From contig NC_088342.1 of NCBI RefSeq assembly GCF_036884655.1, forward strand, positions 13,082,001-13,146,000: a DNA stretch of 64,000 nt, read 5' to 3'. The DNA is from Musa acuminata AAA Group. Lineage: Eukaryota > Streptophyta > Magnoliopsida > Zingiberales > Musaceae. The notes under the pieces are model-generated. The model was not told where the DNA came from and did not search any database. It saw only the letters and a list, made by a program, of their open reading frames with translations. Positions 24,088 through 35,116 of this stretch are shown in pieces. The position numbers were made by a program, and so were the translations under genes. Position 1 is the first letter of the stretch; every line of letters starts with the position of its first letter.

Positions 24088-24850
24088 GTGACTATACTCG
24101 GGCTTAGGTTTTGGTGCCGGCGGGTCACAAGTTGGGAGCGAGCTGGAGCGACCCGACCATGAGCCGAACCTGTGGGTCGAGTGACTATACTCGGGCTCAG
24201 GTTTTGGTGCCGGGGAGTCGCAAGTCGGGAGCGAGCTGGAGCGACCCGGGTAGGAGCTGGACCTATGGGCCAAGTGATTATGCTCGAGCTCTAGTTTCGG
24301 TGTCGGCGAGTCACAAGTCGGGAGCTATTTGGAGCGACCCGGGCAGGAGCTGAACCTGTGGGGCGAGTGACTATGCTCGGGCTTAGGTTTCAGTGCCGGT
24401 GAGTCGCAAGTCGCGAGCGACCCGGGCAGGAGCTGAACCTATGGGCCGAGTGACTATGCTCGGGCTCAGGTTTCGGTGTCGGCGGGTCGCAAGTCGGGAG
24501 CGATCTGGAGCGACTCAGGCAAGAGCTGAACCTGTGGGCCAAGTGACTATACTCGAGCTCAGGTTTTGGTGCCGGCGGGTCACAAGTCGGAGCGAGCTGG
24601 AGCGACCCGGGCAGGAGCTGGACCTGTGGGCCGAGTGACTATGCTCGGGCTCAAGTTTTGGGGCCGACAAGTCGTAAGTCGGGAGCGATCTAGAGCGATT
24701 CGGGCAAGAGCTGAACCTGTGGGTCGAGTGACTATGCTCGGGCTCAGGTTTGGGGGCCAACGGGTCGCAAGTCGGGAGCGATCTGGAGCGACCCGGGCAG
24801 GAGCTGAACCTGTGGGTCGAGTGACTATGCTCGGGTTTAGGTCTGCCGAC
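24088..24850. repeat. Tandem repeat block 3, unit 93 bp, eight full copies
   Basis: Units begin gtgactat(a/g)ctcgggc at 24088, 24181, 24274, 24367, 24450, 24543, 24635, 24728 and 24821. Most spacings are exactly 93 bp, one is 83 and one is 92. 93 is a multiple of three, so the sense strand (minus) stays open over several units as a 31-residue repeat containing SIVTRPTGSA and DRSRL. Confidence 0.92.
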
Positions 24851-24974
24851 GGGAGACCCTTTGTCACGAGTGGTGACATCGTGCCATGTGGCACGCTGAC
24901 TGGGGCGACGCAGGTTCTGACTCTGGCCGATCGGGCCTCTTGCGAGCTTGTGATGGGGGCGCTGGAGCCGCTCC

Positions 24975-26090
24975 TTAGACTTGCTCCATCCTCAGCCTCT
25001 TGTTGTCCTCGCGCCTCCCTGCCATTAGGGCTTCAGCGGCGATGTACTGATTGGCGCGTTGGAGCATCTTGGGGATAGTCGCGGGTGGCTTCTCGATGAG
25101 TGACCAAAAGAGCCTCGAGGGCCTCAAGCCCCTCAGGAATGCCTGCATGGTTACAGAAGGGTGAGCGTCCGGGAATCCATGGATTTTCGTGGCAAAGCGC
25201 GCCACGAATTGGGAGAGCGATTCGCCCTCGTGTTGAGATAATGCCAGTAGGGTGGCAATGGAAGGCTTGGGTCGCACGCTGGCGAGGAAGTTTTGCTCGA
25301 ACTCCCTTGCGAGCTGGTTGAAGGATGAGACTGAGAGCAAGCGTAGCCGGCTAAACCATGTTCGTACTGGTCCTCTGAAGGTGGTCAGGAACGCCCGACA
25401 CATCAGGGCGTTAGAGGTACCATAGAGGGCCATCTGAGTCCGAAACGCTGCGACATGCTCCGCGGGGTCAGAGCCGCCATCGTACGTCTCCAATGCCGGC
25501 AACCTAAAGTTGAGGGGTACATGCTTATCCTATATTTCCTGAGTAAAAGGGGAACCGCCCGAGCCGCCTTCGTTCGACTCGCACCGCGACTTCTGGAACT
25601 CGCGCTGGAACTCGTCCAAGCGTTGGTTGACCCGGGACAGCTGGATCCTAAACGAATCGTCTGCCAAGTGATTCGGTAGGGTGCGGGTATGCTCTGCTCG
25701 GGCGGACCTCTTGGGTTCGTCGTTTGGTCTTGGGCTTCTCCCGTCCTGACCTGCTCCCTACTCGATTTTGTCGGGTCAGGTCAGGGGACCGAGCTGCTAG
25801 CAGCATGATATGGGGAATGAGCAGGACGAGCGTCTGCATCATCCCCCTCATCGCTTGTACTTGCTTGGTCAGGTTGAGGAACACCTCGGGCGACACGGTC
25901 GAGGGTCCTGTGGTAAGTCCGGGGGGCAACAACCCTGGGTCATTAAACTGGCACCAATAGCGATCTGGCGTCGAGGCCAGGATCCCCCCATCTCTAAGGG
26001 CGGGGAGGGACTGATCTCCGGGCTCGACGGAGGGGAGATCGGTCGGTGGTTCTCCTTCGGGGAGAGCTCCTGCAAGATGCTCCTACGACA
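24975..26090 (-). pseudogene. Gag of the TR-GAG element, with frame breaks
   Basis: Capsid domain in the frame 25502-24975: [92 protein letters not shown]. This is the Retrotrans_gag family of plant Ty3-gypsy elements. The N-terminal part continues in other frames (25932-25648, with EVFLNLTKQVQAMRGMMQTL, then 26075-25869), so at least two frameshifts separate it from the capsid frame. A stop follows MEQV just before the tandem arrays. No zinc knuckle was seen. Confidence 0.88.
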
Positions 26091-26093
26091 TGA

Positions 26094-26110
26094 CCCTCCT
26101 TATAGCGCCA
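26094..26110 (-). promoter_or_regulatory. Candidate primer-binding site of the TR-GAG element
   Basis: The minus strand reads TGGCGCTATAAGGAGGG three bases inside the 5' LTR. It begins with TGG, complementary to a tRNA CCA end. I cannot name the tRNA from memory. Confidence 0.6.
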
Positions 26111-26113
26111 AAA

Positions 26114-26671
26114 TGTTGGTGAACAAATGTACCGTGATTAATGAGTCAGCACGGCCTAGTCCACGGGTCGATGTCGGGAGTCTTCTGTCGGCTGAGCTGG
26201 ATGCTGAGGTCGATCGGGCCCTCGCGATAGGGTCTTGATCAGTGTCTCTCGGTCCAAGTGTCGATTGATGGCTCGCCGTGGGGACGTCGGATCTCAAGAG
26301 TCTTTCAGGGTTAGGACGCTCGCGGGTCATGGGTGGCCGCTTTCCTGTAATAATGGCTTTCGTTGGGTGATTCCCGACTTTGGCCCATCCGACGAGCAAG
26401 TCAGTGGAGTGTTCAATTGATTTTGCCTCTTCCCCGGCCAGATGCCGACCAGAGGTCTTTATATTATTGTATGAGGGTCGATCGTACGCGGGTTGGCATG
26501 GTAGACGTGTCAAACAGTGCCTTGGTACGGATTCTGATTTGGCATGTCTTGGGGGCGATGCAATCTCGGGATTCTCGAGACGAGACGTGCCGAGCAGCGC
26601 CTTGGTATGGATTCTGACTTGGCATGTGGCATGGACTGAGACATGTCTTGTGCCCAAAATATGCATTATCA
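26114..26671 (-). repeat. LTR (5' in element sense)
   Basis: 558 bp, TGTTGGTG start and TTATCA end on the plus strand, partner of 22442-22998. Confidence 0.93.
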
Positions 26672-27644
26672 CTAAGTCCATGAGTTCAAGAAAAGAAAAC
26701 TATGCAATATAATTTTTCTTGTGGAACTAGATCCATATAGAAGTGTATCTATCGAATGAAAATTCACAATTTAATATTGCTTAGTCAAAATTGAGCACTT
26801 TAATATTTCACAAACAGAAATGGGAGTATAAAAAGACAAGTGAAATAAAATGATTTAAACAAGAATGCATCAATTATTTTAAAGAAAACAATTAATGTAT
26901 TGAACTTGCATTAGCTACATTTAACCAACATATCAAAACAACTTTGTTAAAGCATGCAAGTAGTCCATGACAATTGTGTCAATATTTATAGATTATCATG
27001 ACTAAAACATAATAATTGTGTTGTTAATTTTGACAAAGAATATTGCACGATCTAACTTTACATGATATGGGGACCAGAATGGAACTTCCTGTCGTTTAGG
27101 TACTGAGGAAGTGATGCTGGCAGCAAAACACCATACCAGTTTACCACACAAGTTAACAATCATTCTATAGTGTAACAAAACTTATTAAATTCAGGTGTTT
27201 CCTTTTTCACATTGATTCTTTTTCAAGTTGATGTCACACTTAGATCTAGAACATAATACTATGAAAATGTACTTATGCAACATCTGTAATAATAAAATAT
27301 CAATTTGTTTTAGAAGCCTGCTCCAAGTGCATGATAACTCTCAAAATAGCAACTGTGTTGCTTCCGAACAATTTTATACAGTAAAGCAGAGAGAAAGACT
27401 ACAGAGTTTCTTTGACCAACCACTTCAGAAATAACCATCAAAGTGAAGACAGAAAAACAAACAGAAAACTCACTTACAAGACAACTACTTAGAATCGGAA
27501 CTCACTTACAAGACAACTACTTAGAGTCGGTCTTCGTCAAAGAAGATCACCACAAGTTGTATGATACATACACAAGTCATATCATAGCTCTTGCCTCGAG
27601 ATGCACCTAACATTTGTTATTCAAAAAATTAAATCATTAACCTG
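26672..27644. other. Intergenic sequence with one 32-bp tandem duplication
   Basis: No gene recognised. A 32-bp unit (aactcacttacaagacaact and following) is present twice in direct contact at 27467-27498 and 27499-27530, with one mismatch. Confidence 0.6.
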
Positions 27645-28187
27645 GTAGTTAGCAGCGATTTAAAAAACGCTAGACGTCAAGATCCAAAAATATCCGAGGA
27701 TCCCAAGCACTCGCTCGAGCAAAGTAAGGCACTAAAATATAAAAATATATAATATAATTAATAAATATAATTATTTAAAATTTTAAATAAAAATATACTA
27801 TTAAATTAAGAAAATATAAGGTATAAAATCACAATGTCACATGAACAAAAAGTTTCAAAATTAAAAACAATAAAATTTTACATCAAAGTCATTCATCATA
27901 ATCAATATTATCGTCATTTTCCCACAAATCATCTTCATTGAATTCGTCCTCTTCCTCATGTCCTTCCTCTTCATCAAAATATATTTCATTCTCTATGTCT
28001 TTAATAATAGCATGAGTCGAGCTTAATGCTTTTGCACTCATTTTTCTCTTTGTCATCTGTCTTGTATATGTTTGTAAATCTCCAGCACTTGAAGCTCTTA
28101 CCACATCTCCCCATATTAATCTATCATCTTCAAATACAAGCTCGTCTTCGGCATTTTACAAGTTGGCACTAATTTCTCCCACCAACC

Positions 28188-28672
28188 TGTCACAAACTTA
28201 GCTAGTTTTACCTAAATCATGCGGCACCCTTGCGTGTCCGTACGTATAGGTCAACCTCCCTTGAAACCAGCATGCCCGTACGTAAAGGTCAGACTCCCCG
28301 AAACCTCCCATGGTCCCTTAGGACCTACAAAAGAGAAAACGGGTTAGAGAAAGCACCTAATTCGGAATCCACAAGCAAACATTTCCAAAAATATTTTATA
28401 GCTAATGTAAATTATAAACACATTTTACAAGCTCTGAATGGCTGCACAACAAAGGGTCAAAATGGTCTACTATGGACCGAATATCTCTCACAAGTGTCCA
28501 TATGACATAACCTTTATTTACAAGCCTAAAACGACCACCAAACCCAACTAAAATGGGGTTGTTAAGTCTTTGACCGTCCCTCTACATATTGTGCAAAGCA
28601 TGAACAAACCAAAAGACATGGACATACATAAGCATTACATCAAACATCCTGTTTAGAATTTTGTTTGTGACA
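28188..28672. mobile_element. Solo LTR inside the hAT transposase
   Basis: 485 bp with perfect 10-bp inverted ends TGTCACAAAC and GTTTGTGACA. The adjoining aacc is repeated at 28184-28187 and 28673-28676 as a target duplication. The interrupted coding sequence continues directly across it (..DDSNEW on one side, VGEI.. on the other). No internal domain or second LTR is present, so it is best read as a solo LTR left by recombination. Confidence 0.82.
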
Positions 28673-30416
28673 AACCACTCATTTGAATCATCAATATCTT
28701 ACAATGAGATTTGATCAATTCTATTTTACAAATCATGACGAGCCTTCAAAGCTTAATTATACTTTATGTAAACAAGATCGTGTAATCGTTAATGTTCCAA
28801 CCGATTTCTTCTCTTTGAGTGAATATGTCATGTCATATAATTTAAAAATATATTAATATAACTATCTAAATAAATTAATTAATTAAAATAAAAATATTTA
28901 GTGATCCTAACATGCTCAAAGACACTCCAGTTTCGCTCACAACCCGAAGCACTACATGTCAAACTAAGTACTTTGATACTAAATTGCTATAAGTTCGAGG
29001 TGAAATTTCTAAATAGACTCTACCATTCAATTGTAAAATGTATGCTATTATTAGCAATAACATAATAACATACTATAGATGAAATTAATTATATCAAATT
29101 ATTAATACCTGGAGACGTAGTTGTCCTAAATCGAACGACCATTAGAATTCCAAAAAGACCTTTGGCATTTTTATATAAAGATAATTCACGAATAATCTTA
29201 TCTTGCACCTCAAAGCTTAGAACTAATCTTACAACGCACTGATATAACCCATCCAAAATTTATACATCAAATCCAACAGATTTAATCTTATAAAAGAATT
29301 CAAGGTTAAAATAATATCGTACTACATGTAAGGGACGACAAATTTGATAATTCTATCTTTTGTTAATGATTGTAAAAATTTTCTCATTTTTTTTTCATTA
29401 AAAGACCTTTTAATCGTCTCATTTGCTCTATCCATAGTCTCATAAATATATCATATTGCAGGCTTATTTTTATTTTCCACTAACCGAAGGACTCGAATAA
29501 TTGGGCCCATTATCTTTAATATATAAACTAAATGATTCCAAAAGGATGACATTAAGATAATATCAGTAGCCCTCTTGCCTTTTGATTCTTTTACCCATTT
29601 GCTTGTCACTCATTTCTCAAAGGTAAATATGTTTCTCAAATTATGTTTTTGATGATGCACACTCTATAATGTCAAGAATGAAGTAGCAAATCGGGTGACA
29701 CCATATCTAACTAATTCTTTGTTCCCTATAAATTTTCTCATCATATTCAAAGCCCCAATATGATTATAAAAAAAATTAACAACAAAAATTACCCTTTCTA
29801 AGGTTTTCTTGATGTATAAGATCTTTCCAATATCCTCCAACATTAAATCAATACAATGTGTTGCACATGGAGTCCAATATAAGTGTTGTCTTTTTATTTC
29901 AAGCAATTTACCTGAGACAAAGGATAACAAAAATGATAAGACTTAAGAGTTTAACACATTTAATTGAAGATAAAATAATTAAAAATTTTAAAATTCAAAA
30001 GATGAATATTACCAACTAATACATAGTTGCTTCCATTATCGGTTATGATTTGAACGTAATTTTGTTCTTCAATTTCTTCTACGAACTTGTCAAGTAAATC
30101 ATATATCTTGTCTCTAGATTTTACAAAAGATGAAGCATCTATTGACTACACAAACATAGTCCCTAAAAAATAGTTAACCATAAAATTAATTATACTTCTG
30201 CGCCTCCTGTCAGTCCAAACATCTGACATAATAGAGCAATCATATGTTGCACATGATTCTTTATGACCCTTTAATAAGTCATTTGTATAATTCAACTCTT
30301 TTTGCAACAATGGAACTCGTATCTCATACCATATCTTCCAATAGCTTCAATCATTTCCTTAAAACTATCTAAACGAGTTGTACTAAGGGAAAGACTAGCT
30401 TGATAAAAGAAGTGAG

Positions 30417-32004
30417 TGTTAGGAACAGAGGTCGGCACTAAGAGGGGGGGTGAATTAGTGTAGCAGTAAAATAACGTCGGTTTAAAAACTTCGTTTCGAT
30501 TAAATCCGTTTTCAACCAAAAACCATTTTGTAAAAATAATAACTTTGAAAGCGTACGTAAGAGAGTAGTGGATGTAAAGAGCAAGTAAGGAGGTTTGCAG
30601 TTAAAGTAAATTGCTCAAAGAAATGTAAATCAGATTTTAGAGTGGTTCGGTCATCGTGACCTACATCCACTTCGCCGATTCCTCTTCCGTCGAGGCCACC
30701 GGCATCCATTATCGATCTTCCTTTAATAGGCGAAGATCAACCTCCTTCTTACACCCCTCTTCTCATTTTACCGGGTTTAGGAGACAATCCTTACAAGCAC
30801 TCACTCCTCTTTTACAGAATTCTAAATTTAGAGTGGAGGAGGAAATTTCTCATGAGATTACAACAATGTTTTCTCATTTTTAAATACTCTATGCTTGTAT
30901 GTGTTAACCAGGGATGAGAGAGATATTTATAGGCTTCGAGTTGATTCAAACTTGGAGCCTAAAAATATCTCATCCTGGGTTTCTCGAGCACGGGCGGTAC
31001 CAACGCCTGCGCTGGGCGGTACCACCGCCAGTGTCAGTCTAACACTGACACTGACACTGCGCTAGGCGATATCACCGCCTGACACTGGGCGGTACCACCG
31101 CCTGCAGCCTCTCGGAGGCTGTGTTTGGGCGATACCACCACCTGACACAGTCTCGGAGACTGTGCCACGACGGTGTCACCTCTTGGGGCACTATTTGAGC
31201 CTTTTCATTGGGCCCAACACAGTTCTTACATAGGCCCAACTGGCCCATAATTGGGTTGGCCCAAATCCAAACCCAATTACGTACTAACTACAATTCCTAA
31301 GACATATTCTAAGCTAAACAAGTTCGTAAGTCTAGTTTCTTCCGACGAGCTTCCGATGAACTTCCGACGATCTCTCGGTAATGTTCCAGCGGACTCCCGG
31401 CAAGCTCCTGGACTTCACAGCGATCTTCTTGGCGAGTTCCGACGAGCTTCTCTAGCAAGCTCCGAGACTTCTCGACTGGTTCCGACAGAACTTTCGACGA
31501 ACGTCCGGACTTCCGACCAACTCTCGAACTCCTAACGAAATCGCGTCTTTGACTCCGGGACTTCATTTTGCTTCATGCCTTGCTATCGTAGTTAATCTTG
31601 CACATATAAAACACACTTCGATCTAGACAATTAATACTAAGCATTAATCATATTATCCAGCATGTCATTGATCCCTCGACGCTTCATCCGATTCTTCGGC
31701 ACATCGTCCTCTCTTGCGGCCTATTGCGCAATCAGTCAGTTAACTCCGCAACTCCGATATCCTTGGTGTAATATCCGCTCTTCTTGGCCCAATGCCCGAA
31801 TCCATAGCCCGAAGCCTTCTGTCGATACGTCGACCGATCCTCCAGCCCGATGGCCAATCTTTTGACATATTTTCCTCCGGCCCAACATGTTTCTTCCTGC
31901 TTTAATTGTCTCATCCTGATCGAAGCATCCAGCATCACTCAAAACGTAGATCAAATCATAAACACTTATCAATTGGTTTCATCATCAAAATGCGAGATTC
32001 AACA
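30417..32004 (-). repeat. LTR (3' in element sense)
   Basis: Contains a cluster of short palindromes (30985-31170) and a degenerate repeat of ttccgacgagct-like words (31339-31510). Aligns along its length with 35117-36707 with many point differences. Confidence 0.92.
30985..31170. repeat. Cluster of palindromes built on GGGCGGTACCACCGCC
   Basis: Five variants of ggcggtaccaccgcc occur at about 30991, 31014, 31061, 31087 and 31127. They are interspersed with the hairpins cagtgtcag..ctgacactg, agcctctcggaggct and cacagtctcggagactgtg. The same cluster recurs in the other LTR at about 35690-35870. Confidence 0.85.
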
Positions 32005-34190
32005 ATCTCCCCCTTTTGATGATGATAACCAATTGATGACGGAGTTAACTAAACTCCCCCTATCAATATGCCGTATTAATAGAGACTCTTTGATTTAAAA
32101 ATCCAAGTAAATATGTCATGATTAAAATCATGCATAACATCAACATACTTCTCCCCCTTTGTCATCAATAAAAAGGAAAAGTTCAACTATCAAGTGTTTA
32201 AGATATAATGTCAAACATTGCATTATAAGCATAATCTCCATTTTTATCATCATGCAATCTAGCAATAATTAAAGATGTGCAAATTTAGCATGTTTGCTTT
32301 TCTTGAGATAGCAATTGTTTGTTTTTCTTTAAATTACAAGCTAGCAATTTTTACGATATGCAAGTTTTATAACATACAAGGTAGCAAATTACTTCACAAC
32401 ATGCATAATCACTAAATTATCATTAATTTTAAAAATGTGCAAGATTGCAAATGTGCAAGCTTGCATTTTTGCTTCTTAAGATAGTAAGCTAGCAATTTTT
32501 GGTGATGTTCAAGAAGGTAACTTTTGCTTCTTGAAATGTGCAACTTAGCAATTTTTGCTTCTCTTTTGAGATGAGCAAGCTAGCATCTTTTTACATCTTC
32601 TTGACTTGTGCAAGCTAGATTTTATCTCCCCCTTTGTCATTGTAAAAAAGAAGCGATGAATATAATTTTGTATCTCTTTTTCTCTTTATAATAATTTTCA
32701 AAGCATGATAAAGGTAAAGTATCAACCTTATTTCAATATGTTTGTGTATCATTATAGTTTCAAATTGAAATATGCATAATTTTAAAATCTTACATTTCAT
32801 TTTTCATGCATGATACCAAAAATAAATCAATCATCACTACAACTCATCATGCACATTATTAAAATGTAAAATCATAAAACATGATACAAATATTTATTTT
32901 TAAAATATTCATCATTTAAAGTATTCATGATACCAAATATTAAATCAACATTTATAATACATCATTTTAGCAACAAATCATAGCATTTTAAATTATGATG
33001 GTATCTAAATATCATTATATCCTTTCATGCATGATCATAACTTCTCATTTGTATAATATCATGAGTATTGCATGATTTCATATCATCACATAAAAATTAA
33101 CAATAAAAATTGGTGATGAGATATACAAATTACGAAGACAAATTATGAATAACAAAAGACATATTACGATTCTTTTTAGATAACTCAAATAGCGAAAAGA
33201 ACGAATCATAGTAAACAATTTTGATTTATAAAAAGAATTCTTAAATTATAATTCTAAGAAATCAAGAGAAACTATGATTCATTTTAACAAATCTTCTCTT
33301 AAATAAAATGACGAAAAGAATTCTTAGGAGATCATAAAATAAAAGATATTCAAAAAAAATGTTAAGTTATGAATTTCGAAAAATATATTCTCTTTAATAA
33401 ATCGTAAAAGAAACTTATGAGAAAAAGATTTCAATTCATGCATATAAAATCTTGATTTAAGCATAAGAAATCTCAAGTTATAAATCTCAAAAAATCAAGA
33501 TAAAACTCATTCATATTCAAATCGTCAAATCAAAATCATTTTCAAGAGATTCATAAAAATGATACAAATAGATTCATCAAAATCAATTTCATGGTTCACA
33601 AAATTCATAAATTGATTCATTATTTTAATTCCAATGATAATATATTTTCCTTCTTATGTGTTTTATTTTAAGTGATTGATTTCATATTAACATGCCTTTT
33701 TCATTTATGTCAAATCAAAAACATGCATTATTTTTAAAACCGAAAAAGTCATTTTCATTATAGTAAAAATCGAGAATCCATAAATTGCAGGAATCATCAT
33801 GCATAATTTAGAAAGATAAACTCATTAAGCATGATTTCAAATCATCTTCAATCAAAATCATCATGATAAAAAATTAACACATTAAACATAGGATTAATCA
33901 TTAGATTTAAATCTAACATTTAGTTGCATTTTCATCATTAAAACATCAAGTATGATTTCATAAGGCATTCAAAATCATGTTGTTTGTTTATTATGAAACA
34001 TGCATTTGTCATTATCATTTTCAAAATTACTAGCATGATAAGCATGATTCCTAATTTTTTGTATTTTCATTACTTCATTAAACATGTAATTTTCAAGAAA
34101 AATAATTATTCTAAGCTAAATTAAAAATAACTCATGAAAAGCATCATGTAATATCGAAATAAATTAAAGGCATTTTGATTACCTCATCGT
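32005..34190. other. AT-rich pol-less interior of the nested element
   Basis: About 2.2 kb with no long open frame and no pol domain. Polypurine-like tracts (ctccccctttt on plus) occur at 32007-32018, 32151-32160 and 32626-32635. The rest is low-complexity AT sequence with recurrent words such as gcaagctagca and catgcataat. Confidence 0.8.
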
Positions 34191-34930
34191 CGAAAGTCGT
34201 TAAGGCATAGTTTGCCACCTCGCATTTGTTGATTTTCTCCTCGTTTTCGGATGAGCTTGATTCGTCCTAGAGAGCTTCCTTCTTTTTGCGTTCATAGCAA
34301 GTAGTTACGCTTTTTTCATGAACCTTTTAAATTTAATAATGAGGAGTTCATGCTCACCATCACTTGAGCTTATGCTCGAGTGGTCTTCGATTGTTCTTAG
34401 TCCGAAATCCTTTCTATTCTTTGGAAGGTGGTTCTCAAGTTCTTTATGTGCATTGCACATCATTTCATAGGTCATTAGAGACCCAATAAATTCTTCGATC
34501 AAAAAGGTATTTAAATTTTTTATTCTTGTATAGTCGTTATTTTCGAATCCTAATTCTTATAAAGCGATCGTAAAATCTTGTTAACGAGTTCAAAATTCAA
34601 AAAGCTTTTACCAAGAGCTTTTAAACCATTGACGACATCCATAAAACGGGTGTACATGCCTACAATGGTTTCGTTTGGTTTCATATGAAACAGTTCAAAA
34701 TCATACATTAAAAGATTAATCTTTAAAACTTTTAATCTACTAGTGCTTTCGTGTGTGGTTTCAAAAATGTGCTAAATATCGAAAGTCGTTTCGCACAAAG
34801 AAACCCGATTGAATTCGTTTTTGTCTAAGGCACAAAATAGAGCATTCATAGCTCTAGCATTTAGTGAAAACGTCTTCTTCTCCAAATCATTCCAATCGTT
34901 CATTGGAAGAGAAGACCTTTGAAATCTGTT
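34190..34930 (-). pseudogene. Copia-type gag (UBN2 family), broken
   Basis: Minus strand. Blocks LPMNDWNDLEKKTFSLNARA, MNALFCALDKNEFNRVSLCE, INLLMYDFELFHMKPNETIV, TRFMDVVNGLKALGKSF and EFIGSLMTYEMMCNAHKELE match the UBN2/gag polyprotein of SIRE-like copia elements. Stops and a frameshift near 34500-34600 break it. The reading ends without the zinc knuckle continuing into pol. Confidence 0.85.
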
Positions 34931-35116
34931 TTTGACCATATTTCATAAATTTAAATCAATCGAAAGCAAGAAAACTCTCATTCGAGTTTTTCAATAAGTG
35001 TAATCCGTCCCATTGAAAAAGGGAGGACGAATGAAAGAAAGTCCCTCTTGAAAGCCGAAAAGAGTCATTTCTCTTAGGTGTTAAACCAAATGAGAAAACG
35101 AGGATCTGATACTAAT

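Larger units (their letters stand above)
22442..26671 (-). mobile_element. LTR retrotransposon with gag but no pol (TR-GAG type), complete with target duplication
   Basis: 4230-bp element. The LTRs at 22442-22998 and 26114-26671 both run TGTTGGTG to TTATCA. The flanking 5-bp duplication ctaag is perfect (22437-22441 and 26672-26676). The sense strand is minus: a primer-binding-site-like TGGCGCTATAAGG lies just inside the right LTR (26094-26110), and a G-rich polypurine tract borders the left LTR (23007-23027). Gag lies at 24975 to about 26090. Between gag and the polypurine tract, where pol would be, are about 2 kb of tandem repeats and no protease, RT or integrase. Such elements need enzymes from a related autonomous partner. 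Confidence 0.92.

Noticed and set aside
24111..25078. Plus-strand open frames up to 170 codons
   Set aside because: They are antisense to gag and to the 93-bp array; periodic openness comes from the repeat.
22442..26671. Tandem arrays considered as a CRISPR-like or satellite locus
   Set aside because: There are no unique spacers between repeats, units abut directly, and the arrays sit inside an LTR element in a eukaryotic genome.
30292..30709. Minus-strand frames spanning the hAT/LTR junction
   Set aside because: They run from LTR into transposase and are created by the insertion, not genes.
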